A stretch of 64,000 nt of DNA from Actinacidiphila yanglinensis (GTDB taxonomy: Bacteria > Actinomycetota > Actinomycetes > Streptomycetales > Streptomycetaceae). The translations under genes and the position numbers were made by a program. Where the stretch lies: the NCBI RefSeq assembly GCF_900107965.1, contig NZ_FNVU01000010.1, positions 186,001-250,000 of the forward strand, in the 5' to 3' direction. This document shows, piece after piece, positions 8,470 through 21,100 of the stretch (positions within the stretch are counted from its first letter, which is position 1; each line of letters begins with the position of its first letter). Below the pieces are notes generated by a model. The model was not told where the DNA came from. It made no database searches and was given only the letters and a program-made list of their open reading frames with translations.

Positions 8470-11082
8470 TCAGTCGCCCAGCACCGGCAGCAGTTCCGGC
8501 AGGTGGCCGTCCGAGGCCAGCGCGGCGTCGACCCGCTCCTGCGGCACCGGGCCGTACAGGGTGGAGCGGGGCCGGGACGGGCGGCCGGCCGCGTCGGCGA
8601 TCGCCACGAGGTCCCGCACCGAGCGGTACGACCCGTAACGGGAGCCCGCCATCCGGGAGATGGTCTCCTCCATCAGGGTGCCGCCCAGGTCGTTCGCGCC
8701 CGAGCGCAGCATCTCCGCCGCGCCCTCGGCGCCGAGCTTCACCCAGCTGGTCTGGATGTTGGGGATGTGCGGGTGCAGCAGCAGCCGCGCCATCGCCGTC
8801 ACCGCGCGGTTGTCGCGCAGGGTGGGGCCGGGCCGGGCGATGCCCGCGAGGTAGACCGGCGCATTGGTGTGGATGAACGGCAGCGTCACGAACTCCGTGA
8901 AGCCGCCGGTGCGTTGCTGGATCTCGGCGAGCAGCCGCAGGTGCCCGAGCCAGTGGTGCGGCTGGTCCACGTGCCCGTACATCATCGTGGAGGACGAGCG
9001 GATGCCCAACTCGTGGGCGGTGGAGACCACTTCGACCCAGGTCGCGGCGGGCAGCTTGCCCTTGGTGAGTACCCAGCGGACCTCGTCGTCCAGGATCTCG
9101 GCGGCGGTGCCGGGAATGGTGTCCAGGCCCGCCTCCTTTGCCGCCGACAGCCAGTCCCGGATCGACATGCCGGTACGGGTCGCGCCGTTGACGACCTCCA
9201 TGGGCGAGAAGGCGTGGACGTGCATGCCCGGCACCCGCTCCTTGACCGCGCGGGCGATGTCGAAGTAGGCCGAGCCGGGCAGGTCCGGATGGATGCCGCC
9301 CTGCATGCACACCTCCACCGCCCCCACCTGCCACGCCTGTTCGGCCCGGTCCGCGACCTGGTCGAGGGAGAGCGTGTACGCGTCGGCGTCCGTGCGGCGC
9401 TGGGCGAAGGCGCAGAACCGGCAGCCGGTGTAGCAGACGTTGGTGAAGTTGATGTTGCGGGTGACGATGTAGGTCACGTCGTCGCCGACCGCGTCCCTGC
9501 GCACGTCGTCGGCGATCCGGCAGAGCGCGTCGAGCGCCGGGCCGTCGGCGTGCAGCAGGGCCAGCGCCTGCGCGTCGGTGAGCCGGGTGGGGTCGCCGGC
9601 GGCCGTGGACAGCGCCTCCTTGACGTCGGCGTCCACCCGGTCGGGCACCATCCCCGGCGCCGCCTGCTCGCGCAGCTGCCCCCAGTCGCCGTACACGTCG
9701 TCGAAGTCGTCGCGCCGGTCGGTGGTGCGCCCGGTCGTGTCGATCGTCCGGTGCAGGTCGGTGCGGCCGCCCGCGGCCGGGAAGGCGTCCTCCGGCTCCT
9801 GCCACGGCAGGCCCCGCGGACGGACGCCCTCGCGGGCCAGACCGGTCTCCGGGTCGGCGAGCGCGGTGACGTGGGGCAGCAGCCGCGGATCGAGCCAGGG
9901 CTCGCCGCGCCGGACGTACTCCGGGTAGATCGTCAGCCGCTCCTTGAGGGTGAAACCGGCGTCGGCGGTGCGGGCCGCCAGCTCCTCGATCTGCGGCCAC
10001 GGGCGCTCGGGGTTGACGTGGTCGGGGGTCAGGGGCGACACCCCGCCCCAGTCGTCGATGCCCGCGGCGACGAAACCCGCGTACTCGCCGTCGACCAGGT
10101 TCGGCGGGGCCTGGATGCGGGCCGCCGGTCCGAGCACGATCCGCGCGACCGCGATGGCCGCGGCCAGCTCGCCGAGTTCGGCGTCCGGCATGCCCCGCAT
10201 CGCGGTGTCCGGCTTCGCCCGGAAGTTCTGCACGATGACTTCCTGGATGCCGTGGTACTGCCGGGAGGTGCGGCGGATCGCGAACAGCGACTCGGCCCGC
10301 TCGGTGTACGTCTCCCCGATCCCGATCAGGATCCCCGTGGTGAAGGGCACGTTGGAGCGGCCCGCGTCCTCCAGCACCCGCAGCCGCACCGCGGGCTCCT
10401 TGTCGGGCGAGCCGTGGTGCGGGCCGCCCGGCTCCGACCACAGCCGGGTCGCGGTGGTCTCCAGCATCATGCCCATCGACGGCGCCACCGGCTTCAGCCG
10501 CTGCAGGTCGGTCCAGCCCAGCACGCCCGGGTTGAGATGCGGCAGCAGGCCGGTCTCCTCCAGCACCCGCACCGCCATCGCCCGCACGTACGCCAGCGTG
10601 TCGTCGTAACCGTGCGCGTCCAGCCATTCGCGGGCGTCGGGCCAGCGGTCCTCCGGGCGGTCGCCCAGCGTGAACAGCGCCTCCTTGCAGCCCATCTCGG
10701 CGCCGCGCCGGGCGATGTCCAGCACCTCGTCCGGGGACAGGAACATGCCGTGGCCGGCCCGGCGCAGCTTGCCCGGCACCGTGACGAACGTGCAGTAGTG
10801 GCAGGTGTCCCGGCACAGCCGGGTCAGCGGGATGAAGACCTTCCGCGAGTACGTGATGACGCCCGGCCGGCCGGCCGCGGCGAGCCCCGCGTCCCGGACC
10901 CGCCCCGCCACCGCCGACAGTCGCTCCAGGTCCGCGTCGCGCGCCTGGAGCAGCACCGCCGCCTCGGCGGTGTCCAGGGCGACCCCCTCCTCCGCGCGGT
11001 GCAGCGCGCGGCGCATCGCGTTGGCGGTCGGTCGGCTCTCCGGCCCGGCAGCGGCGGGCTCTTCAGGTACACGCGTCGTCAT
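8470..11082 (-). CDS. fbiC: bifunctional FO synthase (CofG/CofH fusion)
   Basis: This 870-residue double radical-SAM enzyme makes FO, the deazaflavin chromophore of coenzyme F420, from tyrosine and a ribityl-aminouracil. The N-terminal CofG half carries the iron-sulfur motif CRDTCHYC around residues 72-79. The C-terminal CofH half carries CYTGCRFC after NINFTN. The fused form is the actinobacterial version; archaea have two proteins. No other F420 genes are adjacent. The start is set at 11082 (MTTRVPEEP). It has no Shine-Dalgarno sequence, but TATGCT on the minus strand ends six bases before the ATG, suggesting a leaderless transcript. Confidence 0.95.
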   Translation of the reverse strand: MTTRVPEEPAAAGPESRPTANAMRRALHRAEEGVALDTAEAAVLLQARDADLERLSAVAGRVRDAGLAAAGRPGVITYSRKVFIPLTRLCRDTCHYCTFVTVPGKLRRAGHGMFLSPDEVLDIARRGAEMGCKEALFTLGDRPEDRWPDAREWLDAHGYDDTLAYVRAMAVRVLEETGLLPHLNPGVLGWTDLQRLKPVAPSMGMMLETTATRLWSEPGGPHHGSPDKEPAVRLRVLEDAGRSNVPFTTGILIGIGETYTERAESLFAIRRTSRQYHGIQEVIVQNFRAKPDTAMRGMPDAELGELAAAIAVARIVLGPAARIQAPPNLVDGEYAGFVAAGIDDWGGVSPLTPDHVNPERPWPQIEELAARTADAGFTLKERLTIYPEYVRRGEPWLDPRLLPHVTALADPETGLAREGVRPRGLPWQEPEDAFPAAGGRTDLHRTIDTTGRTTDRRDDFDDVYGDWGQLREQAAPGMVPDRVDADVKEALSTAAGDPTRLTDAQALALLHADGPALDALCRIADDVRRDAVGDDVTYIVTRNINFTNVCYTGCRFCAFAQRRTDADAYTLSLDQVADRAEQAWQVGAVEVCMQGGIHPDLPGSAYFDIARAVKERVPGMHVHAFSPMEVVNGATRTGMSIRDWLSAAKEAGLDTIPGTAAEILDDEVRWVLTKGKLPAATWVEVVSTAHELGIRSSSTMMYGHVDQPHHWLGHLRLLAEIQQRTGGFTEFVTLPFIHTNAPVYLAGIARPGPTLRDNRAVTAMARLLLHPHIPNIQTSWVKLGAEGAAEMLRSGANDLGGTLMEETISRMAGSRYGSYRSVRDLVAIADAAGRPSRPRSTLYGPVPQERVDAALASDGHLPELLPVLGD

Positions 11083-14000
11083 TGTTCGAGCATAGGCACA
11101 GCCGCCCGAGCGGCGGGCCTCCGGAAGGGGGCAGCAGCACCACCCGGACACAGATCACATGCCGGAGGACCGCCCTCCGTCCGCTCCGTCCGTTCCGTCT
11201 GCTTCCGGCGCTTTGTCCGCCGGGGACGAGGCCAGTTCCGACAGCAGCTCGTAGCAGGCCGGGATCAGCGCGCAACTGCGGTCGTGGCGGGTGGCGGTAC
11301 CGACCACGGCGGATCCGCCGGCCGGGTGGAAACCGAGGAAGGACTGATGGCCGAAGGTGGCGCCGGCGTGGAAGAGGATCGGCCCGCGCGGCGCCGGATG
11401 GAGGTACCAGGTGAGGGTGTGCGTGTGGCGGTGGCCCATACCGCGGCGCAGCAGCGGGACTTGCACGTCGCGCAGGGCCTCGCGCAGGGGCGCCGGCACG
11501 GCGGCGGCGTCGGGGGACAGGTGCGCCTCGGCGTAGCGCAGCAGGTCGCCGGGGGTGGCGCGGATCGCGCCGGCCGGGGTGAAGGCCGCCATGTCCGTGG
11601 GCGGCAGCGGAGTGCGGCCGTCCGGCCGGTGGCCGATGGCGGCGGTCGCGGCGCCGGGCCCGCTGCCGGGGGCCGGGCCGATCGCCGCCCCGTCCAGCCC
11701 GAGCGGCCGCAGCACCCGCTCGGTCAGCAGAGCGGGGTAGCCGGTGCCCGTCGCGCTCTCCAGGGCCGGACCGAGCAGCGCGAGGCCGAAGTTGGAGTAC
11801 CGCCAGCGCGTGCCGGGAGCGTGCCGGGTGCGGGTGCGGGCGAAGGTCCGCAGCAGCCGCTCGCGGTCGTAGCCCGCGTATCCGTTGGTGTACGGCCGCA
11901 GCAGCGCGCCCGGGATCAGGTCGCGCGGCACCCGGGGCAGGCCGGAGGTGTGGGTGGCCAGGTGCCGCAGGGTGATCGCGCGGGAGGAGGGGTGCGGCAG
12001 CCGCAGCCCCGGCAGGTACGCGGCCAGCGGGTCGTCGAGGCGAACGGCCCCCTCGCGGGCGAGTTCCGCCAGCAGCAGCACCGTGAACGTCTTGGACAGG
12101 GAGCCCAGTTCGTAGTGGAGCGAGGTGCGCGGCAGCCGGGGGGTGGCCGTGCCGCCGGTGGCGACGGTACGGCGGCCCGCGCGGCTGACGCCCACCACCA
12201 CGTCCGGGGCGCGGACCTGCGCCAGCGCCCGCTCCAGCCGTGCGGCGAGGTCGGCCCGGTCGAGCGGACCGCCGGAGCGGGGTCCGTCCGCGCCGGTGGC
12301 GGCGCCGCTGCCTCCGGGCGCGCGCCGGCGGACCGCGGGCCAGGTCATGCGGCGACGTCCGACGACAGCGCCCGGGAGGTCGCCATCGCGGAGGCGAACG
12401 CCGCGACCAGCGTGGGGTGGTGGACGAGGTCGAAGACCGTCTCCGGGTCCCCGGCGGGCATCGCGCCCTGGACGGGCATCGCGCCGTCGGCGGCCTGGGC
12501 GGCGGCGTACCGCTCCCACATCCGGGCGTCCAGCGTCGGAGCGGGCAGGCAGGCGTCCACCACGAGCAGCTCGCCGAGCAGGTCCCAGTGCTCCAACTCC
12601 GCCCAGTCCGCCGTCCACGCGGGCAGGTACAGCGCCAGGTAGCCGGCGATCCGCGGCGGCAGCCGGTCCGGCGCCGCGCCCCAGTCGGTGAGGTGGAAGA
12701 CGGTGTGGGTGATGTCGTACGCGAGGTGGAACTGCACCGTCCACGGCTCCGGGGTCCGGCCCAACCAGGTGGCGGCGAGGGCTTGTTCGGCGTCGCCGCT
12801 GGGGACGAGGCCGATCTTGCGCTCGGCGTTGAGCAGGCCGAGTCGCCGGTTGGGCAGCATCTCGACCGCGCGCCAGCTCGCCGTGGTCCGCGCCAGGTCG
12901 ATCGCGGCCTCCAACCCCGGGTGGCGGTAGCCGAGTTCGTGCAGGCTCGCGTAGATCTCCAGCGGCACCGGGGACAGCGGCTCCTCGGCCTGGAGGTCGG
13001 CCAGGACATTGCCGCCGTCGAGCAGGTCCCGCCAGGCGAAGTCCAGCAGCTGCCGGGAGAGGTCGCGTTGCCGCGAACCGGCCACGCCCTCGCGGGCCAG
13101 CACCCGCATGTTGATCGCCAGCTCGCCGACCGGCTTGAGGCGTTCGACCAGCCCGCGGCCGGTCGCGCGGTCGTCGTCGGTGAGCCGGAAGTACTCGCGG
13201 TTGGAGTGCAGCCACGCCAGTGCCCGGTCGCCGACACGGTGCAGGAGCGCGGGGGGTGCGGCGGTCACGGCAGGACCTCGCTTTCGGCGGGGGCGGGGGT
13301 GTGTTCGGCTACGGCAGCGGAGGGGGGTGCGGGCGCGGGCGTGGCCTCGGGGGTCGACGGTGCCGTCCCCGGCGCTCCGCCGGAGCCGGCGGCGGCACGC
13401 GCGAGTGTCGCGGCGAACGCGGCCACCAGCGTGGAGTGGTAGCAGCCGATGAACTGCTCCTGCGGCGGGGCGCCCTCCGGAGGCCCGTCGCCGACCTCCG
13501 GCACGGCGCCGTCCCGACGCTGCGCGGCGGCGAACTCCCGCCACGCGGCGGGGTCGTAGGGCGCCTGGGGTACGCACGCGGCGACCGCGAGGAGTTCGCC
13601 GGCCAGGTCCCACTGCCGCTCCTCCAGCCAGCTCGCGGTCCAAGCGGGCAGCCACAACCGCAGGTAGCCGGCGAGGGGTTCGGGCATCAGGCCCGGAACG
13701 CGGCCCCAGTCCGTCACGTGGAAGACGTCGTGCGTGAGGCCGTACGCCGTGCGCCGGTCCAGCGCCCACGGCTCGGGGCGGCGGCCGAGGCCGGTCATGG
13801 CCAGCACCTCGGCGAAGTCGGCGTGCGGCGGGAGGCCGATACGGCGCTCCGCGTTGAGTACGTTGAGGGTGCGGGTGTGGTCCTCGCGGGCCACCTGCCA
13901 CAGCCGCAGGCCCGTGGTGGCGGCGAGCAGTTCCTCCACGGCCGGGTTGCGCAGCCCCGCCCGCGCGAACACCCCGTACAGTTCCACCGGATACGTCGCC

Positions 14001-17000
14001 TGGGGTTCACCGCGGACGAGTTCGGCGAACAGCTCGCCGCCGCGGGTCTCCTTCCACGCGAAGGCGAACAGCTCACCGGCGAGCGCGCGGGCGGCGGGCA
14101 GCGGGTGGGCGGTGCGGACCACGTCGGCCAACTCGGCCAGCTCGCCGAGCGGTTTGAGGGTGGTGTTGGGGTTCGCGTCGGTGGCCACGTCGTCCGGCAG
14201 CCGGAAGGACGGCCGCATCGCGTCGATCCGGGTGAGCGCGCCCAGGGCGACGCGGTCCAGCAGGGCGGCGTCCGGGTGCGCCGGACCGTCGTGCCCGCCC
14301 GCGCGGTCGCTCCCGCCGGGCGCGGACGGCCGGGCGGGTGTCCCGGCAACCGCCGGGCGCGGCGCCCCTGTTGACCCGGGCGGGTCGCTCTGCGCGGCGC
14401 CGGGCAGGTCCGACACGCCCGACGGGAGCGGCGCGGCCCCGTCCGGGTCCCCGCCGCCTGCCCGGCCCGGGCCCGCGCCGCCGCTCATCGTGCCCCGCGC
14501 CCGTGGAAGCGCCGGGCGATCGCGGTGTGCAGCGCCACCCGGGCGTCGCCGCCGCTCATCCGCAGCACGTAGACCAGCCCGGTGTCGAGGCCGAGCGTGT
14601 CCGGTACGTCCGGCACGCGCGCCAGCCAGCGCCCGATGCCCGCTGCCTGGAGCCAGTCCCGGCGGCGGACCGCCCGGACGAAGCCACGCGAGAGGTCCTC
14701 GGTGCGCGCCGCGAGTCCCGTCGCGAGCGCGGGCGCGAGTCCCGGCAGCGACAGCGCGGCGAGCTGGGAGGCCCGGTGCGCCAGCTGGGGCCAGGGGTCG
14801 GCCTGCAGCCATCCGGCGACTGCGGCGGGCCCGGCTGCCCGGTCCCCTGCGCCTGCCGGGCTCTCCGGCCCGCCCTGACCCGCCGGCAGGTAGGCGCGGG
14901 ACGCCTCCACCAGACCCCGGTAGCTCCACAAGGACACCTCGGAGGCGTCCGCGCCGGGCGGGTAGGCGGCCAGCGCCTTGCGGACGACCTCCCCGTCCGC
15001 CCGCGCGCCGCGCGCCGCCGGGCCGGCCCCGACCCCGCTCGCGCGTGCCGTACGGCGGTGCGCCATGCCCGAGTCCATGTCCGTACCGGTGTCCGTGGTC
15101 GTGCCCGGCCCGCCGCCCGCACGCAGCGCGTACGGCGCGAGCACATCTGCCCCCAGGACCCTGATCGCGGCGAGTGCGAGCGGGTCGTCCTGCGCGAGGA
15201 CACCTGACAGCGCAGAGGAGTCGCGCCCGCCGTCGAGGGCGAGCGCGACTCCGGCTGCGACGTCGGCGACCACAGCGCTCAGTGAGGAGTTCTCCTGCGC
15301 CTGCTCGGCCAACGTTTCGCCTTCCGCGTCAGCGGGCGTCCGTCTTCGGCGGGCGCGGGGTGGGCGGCGAGATCAGGAGCGCGCCGAGGAGCAGCAGACC
15401 GGCGCCGCACTCGCGGGTGTCGCGGTAGATGCCTTCCGGTTCTGCGGAATCCAGCAGTCCTTCGACCTCGGCGGCAAGAGCCGCCGTCTCGACCGGAGCT
15501 GACAGGTCCGAAGCCATGGGACCATCTCCTTCTTGATCGGCTTGGATCTTCAGCATTGCATTCGGTGTATATGCCCGCAAACGCGACATTGATACCACGG
15601 GCGTGTCGTGGCGGCCGGGCGGGACGGCACGTGCTACGCGCGCGATCGCGTACGTATCTTTCGCGGCAGGAGGAACCGTCCCGCCCCGCACCGTGCCCGC
15701 CGCGTGCCCGCAGCCCGTCCCCGTCCGCCCCGTTCCGTCCGGCCGGCTTCGCCCGCAGCGGCCCGCTCAGAACTCCTCGTGCTCCTCGGGGTCCCCGCCC
15801 AGCCGCTGCCGCGCGCCGCCCGCGATCGCCGCCAACTCCTCGCCGGACAGCTCGAATCCGAAGACGTCCAGGTTGTCGCGCTGCCGCTGCGGGTCGCCGG
15901 ACTTCGGGATCGGCACCGCGCCGAGCTGCGTGTGCCAGCGCAGCACCGCCTGCGCGGGCGTGCACCCGTGGCGCTGCGCGGCCGAGGTCACCGCCGGATC
16001 GGACAGCAGGTCGCTGCCGCGGCCCAGCGGGCTCCAACTCTCCACCGCCACGCCCTTGCCCGCGAGGTAGCCGCGCAGCTCCTCCTGCGGGAAGAGCGGG
16101 TGCATCTCGATCTGGTCGACGGACGGCAGCACGCCCGTCTCGCGCTCCAGGCGGTCGATGTGACCCCCGGTGAAGTTGGACACGCCGATCGAGCGGACGG
16201 CGCCCTCCTCGCGGAGCTTGATCATCGCCCGCCACGAGTCCACGTACGCGTCCACCCGCGGCAGCGGCCAGTGGATCAGGTACAGGTCGACGTACTCCAG
16301 GCCGAGCCGCTTGCGGGACTCCTCGAACGACGCCAGCGTCTCCTCGTAGCCGTGGTGACGGCCGGGCAGCTTCGTGGTGACCACGATCTGCTCGCGGGGC
16401 ACCCCGCTGTTCCGCACGCCGCGGCCGGTGCCGGTCTCGTTGCCGTAGTTGACCGCGGTGTCGACCAGCCGGTAGCCGAGCCGGATCGCCTCGGCGACCG
16501 CCCGTTCCGCCTCGGCGTCGTCCATCGGATACGTGCCCAGGCCGAGCACCGGCAGAGAAGTGCCATCGGCAAGTTCACGTACGGGGGCCGTGGCGGCGGG
16601 TGGGACTGAGGACATGGGGACGACTCCGTTCGCTGGGATCGATGGACGCTCTCCCCGTTGCTCCCGCCTACCCTGCCACCTGGGAGGACACCTCCTGCCG
16701 GTGGGTGGGGGAAATCGCGTTTCGCGTCGCGGCGCGCACGGGGCAGCATGGCCCGATGACCTCCTCGCATCCGCCCGCGGCAGCACTGGACTGGGCCGCG
16801 GAGGCGGTCGGTTCCCCCGGCCCCGCGCATGTGGTGCGCAGGCTCGCCGGCGGGACCCACGCCGCCACGCACCTGCTCGGCACGGGCCTGCCGCTCTCCG
16901 GGCCGTCGCAGGTGGTGATGCGGTGCTTCCCGCCGGGCGACGGCGCCGCGGCCGCGGAGGCGCGGGTGCTGGACGCGCTGCGGGGGTTGGACGGGTGGGC

Positions 17001-18115
17001 GCCCAGGCTGGTCGCGGTCGACCCCGACGGGCTCCGGTGCGGCGGGCCCGCGGTCCTGATCACGCTGCTGCCCGGGCGGGCCGACATCCAACCCGCGCGG
17101 CCGGACCGCGCGGCCGCCGCTCTGGGGCGCGCGCTCGCCCTGGTCCACGGTGTCCCGGGCGAACGGCTGGCCGGGCTGCGCGACGGCATGGCGGCGGCGT
17201 CCCGGGCGGCAGGCGGTGCCGGCGGGGGACCGGCCGGACCGGTCGTGTCCGCCCACCGCCACCGGCTGGCCCGGCAGCCCACCGTCCTGACGCACTACGA
17301 CTTCTGGTCCGGCAACGTGCTGTGGCGCGAGGGGGAGCCGACCGGCATCGTCGACTGGTCCGGGGCGTCCCGGGCGCCGCGCGGCTTCGACGTGGGCTGG
17401 TGCCGGCTCGACCTGGTCCTGCTGCACGGGCCGGCCACCGCCGAGGCGTTCCTGGACGCCTACCAGGAGGCGGCGGGCGAGGAGGTGCCGGACATGGCGC
17501 TGTGGGACCTGTTCGCCCTCGCCAACTCCCACCGCTCCGTCGAGACCTGGCTGCCCAACTACCACGATCTCGGCCGCACCGACCTGACCGCGGAGGACCT
17601 GCGGGAGCGCCACACCGGCTGGACCGCGCGGTGCCTGGCGCGGCACCGGCGGCAGGAGCCGCCCCGCACCGCGCCGGAACGGTCAGGAAGACGGTCAGGA
17701 ACGGAGAAGCCGCAGCCGCCCGCCGCCCCGTAGCGTGGCATCCGCGTGCGGAGGCCGTGACCTCCGCGCCGCCGGTGGCCTCGGGACGTACGGTGCGGAA
17801 CCCGACGGGATCGGGCCAGGCGAACCGACCGGGAAACCGGGACCGTGCACGCGGCCCCGGTGAGCAGATGGAGCAGCGATGACAACCGCCAGGAGCACCG
17901 GGGACACGCCCGGCCCCCAGTCACCCGACCCGCAGTCACCGGACGCGCCCGTCGCCGACGCGCACGACCTGATCCGGGTGCACGGCGCGCGCGTGAACAA
18001 CCTCAAGGACGTCAGCGTCGAGCTCCCGAAGCGGCGGTTGACGGTCTTCACCGGTGTGTCCGGTTCGGGCAAGAGCTCCCTGGTGTTCGGCACCGTCGCC
18101 GCGGAGTCGCAGCGC

Positions 18116-18160
<45 letters not shown>

Positions 18161-21100
18161 GCGCTGTCCCGGCCCGAGGTCGACGTGCTCGAAGGGCTGA
18201 CGACCGCGATCGTCGTCGACCAGCAGCGGATGGGCGCCGACCCGCGCTCCACCGTCGGCACCGCCACCGACGCCAACGCGATGCTGCGCATCCTCTTCAG
18301 CCGGCTCGGCACGCCGCACATCGGCCCGCCCGGTGCCTACGCCTTCAACGTGCCCTCGGTCCGCGCGAGCGGGGCCATCACCGTCGAGCGCGGCGCCAAG
18401 AAGACCCAGAAGGCGACCTTCACCCGCACCGGCGGCATGTGCACCGGGTGCGAGGGGCGGGGCACCGTCTCCGACATCGACCTCACCCAGCTCTACGACG
18501 ACTCCAAGACGCTGGCCGGGGGAGCGTTCACCATCCCCGGCTGGACGTCCGACAGCTTCTGGACGGTGCGGGTCTACGCCGAGTCCGGGCTGCTCGACCC
18601 GAACAAGCCGATCCGGGACTTCACCGAGCAGGAGAGGCACGACTTCCTGTACGGGGAGCCGACGAAGGTGAAGGTCGAAGGGGTCAACCTCACCTACGAG
18701 GGGCTGATCCCGAAGATCCGGAAGTCGATGCTGTCCAAGGACCGGGAGTCGCTCCAGCCGCACATCCGGGCGTTCGTGGACCGGGCGGTCACCTTCACCG
18801 CCTGCCCCGCCTGCGACGGCACCCGGCTCAGCGAGGAGGCGCGGTCGTCGCGGATCGACGGCATCAGCATCGCCGACGCGTGCGCGATGCAGATCAGCGA
18901 CCTCGCCGCCTGGGTGCGCGGTCTCGACGAGCCGTCCGTGGCGCCGCTGCTCACCGCGCTGGGCCGGACCCTCGACTCGTTCGCCGAGATCGGCCTCGGC
19001 TACCTCTCGCTCGCCCGGGGCTCGGGCACGCTGTCGGGCGGTGAGGCGCAGCGCGTGAAGATGATCCGCCAGCTCGGCTCCTCGCTCACCGACGTGACCT
19101 ACGTCTTCGACGAGCCCACCGTCGGCCTGCACCCCCACGACATCCAGCGGATGAACGGCCTGCTGCTGCGGCTGCGCGACAAGGGCAACACGCTGCTCGT
19201 GGTGGAGCACAAGCCCGAGACGATCGCGATCGCCGACCACGTCGTGGACCTCGGCCCCGGCGCGGGCGCGCAAGGGGGCACGGTCTGCTTCGAGGGCACC
19301 GTCGAGGGGCTGCGGGCCGCCGGCACTGTCACCGGCCGCCACTTCGACGACCGGGCCGCCCTGAAGGAGTCCGTGCGCAAGCCCACCGGCGTGCTGGAGG
19401 TCCGGGGTGCGACGGCGAACAACCTGCGGGATGTCGACGTGGACGTCCCCCTGGGGGTGCTCGTCGTCGTGACCGGTGTCGCCGGATCCGGCAAGAGCTC
19501 GCTCGTGCACGGGTCGCTGGCCGTGAGTCCGGCCGCCGCCGAGGTGGGCGTGGTGTCGATCGACCAGAGCCCGATCCGCGGCTCGCGGCGCAGCAACCCG
19601 GCGACGTACACGGGGCTGCTGGACCCGATCCGCAAGGCGTTCGCGAAGGCCAACGGGGTGAAGCCCGCCCTGTTCAGCGCCAACTCCGAGGGCGCCTGCC
19701 CCCATTGCAACGGTGTCGGCGTCGTCTGGACCGACCTGGCGATGATGGCGGGCGTCGCGAGCGTGTGCGAGGTGTGCGAGGGCAGGCGGTTCGACGCGTC
19801 GGTGCTCGAGTACCGCCTCGGCGGCCGGGACATCAGCGAGGTGCTCGCCATGCCGGTGGCCGAGGCCGAGGAGTTCTTCGGCGCGCGCGAGGCGCGCACC
19901 CCCGCCGCGCACACCGTGCTGACCCGGCTCTCGGACGTCGGACTCGGCTACCTCGGCATCGGCCAGCCGCTCACCACGCTGTCCGGTGGCGAGCGGCAGC
20001 GGCTGAAGCTGGCCACCCGCATGGGTGACAAGGGCGGCGTCCTCGTGCTCGACGAGCCCACCACCGGCCTCCACCTCGCCGACGTCGAGCAGTTGCTCGG
20101 CCTGCTCGACCGGCTGGTCGACTCCGGCAGGTCCGTCATCGTCGTCGAGCACCACCAGGCGGTCATGGCACACGCCGACTGGATCATCGACCTCGGACCC
20201 GGCGCGGGCCACGACGGCGGCCGGATCGTCTACGAGGGCGCGCCCGCCGACCTGGTGGCCGCCCGCTCCACCCTCACCGGCGAGCACCTCGCCGGCTACG
20301 TCGGCGGCTGACCCGGCGCCCCGGCCGTCCCGCGGTCCGGCGCCAGGAGCAGCGCGGCCAGGGCGACCGCCCAGCCGAGCAGGAGCTCGTCGGCGCCGGC
20401 GCGGGCGACCCACTGGCAGCCGAGCGGGAGCCCGGCGTGGGTCCGGTCGGCGGGGAGGGCGAGGGACGGCCAGCCCGCGTAGCTCCACGGCCGGCACATC
20501 GCCGGGTCACCCGTCGTGGTCAGGCCGCGCGGCGCGGGGCCGGTGGCGGCCGGGCAGATCCAGACGTCCACCCCGGCCCGTTCGGTCGCGGCCCAGAGCT
20601 CCGCGCGGAAGACGTCCCGCCGCCGCAGCGCGTCGTCGTACCGCGCGCGGGGGACGGCCAGTCCCTGCCGGATGATGGCCACGGACTCCTCCCGGTAGAG
20701 GGCGCCGTGGCGGGGGAACCACTCGGCGTGGGTGCGGGCCGCCTCGTAGCGGTTCAGCGCGAACATGTCGTCGGTGTCGCGGGCGAGTTCCGCGAACATC
20801 GGCACCCTGCGCACCGGCAGCCCCGCGTCCGTGAGGGCTGCCACCTGGCGTGCGAACGCCTCGCGCGCCTGCGGGCCGGCCTCGGCCAGGTAGGGGCCGT
20901 CGGGCACCCCGAAGACCGGGGTGCGCCGCCCGCCGCCCGGCGCAGGGTCCCAGCCGTCGCACAGGACGGCCGCCGCCACCGCCGCCGCGGCGGGCGTCGC
21001 GGCGAAGACGCCGAGGGTGTCGAGGGAGGGCGCGTTGGGGATGACACCGTCGATCGGGATGCGCCCGGCGGTCGGCTTGAACCCCACGACACCGCAGTAC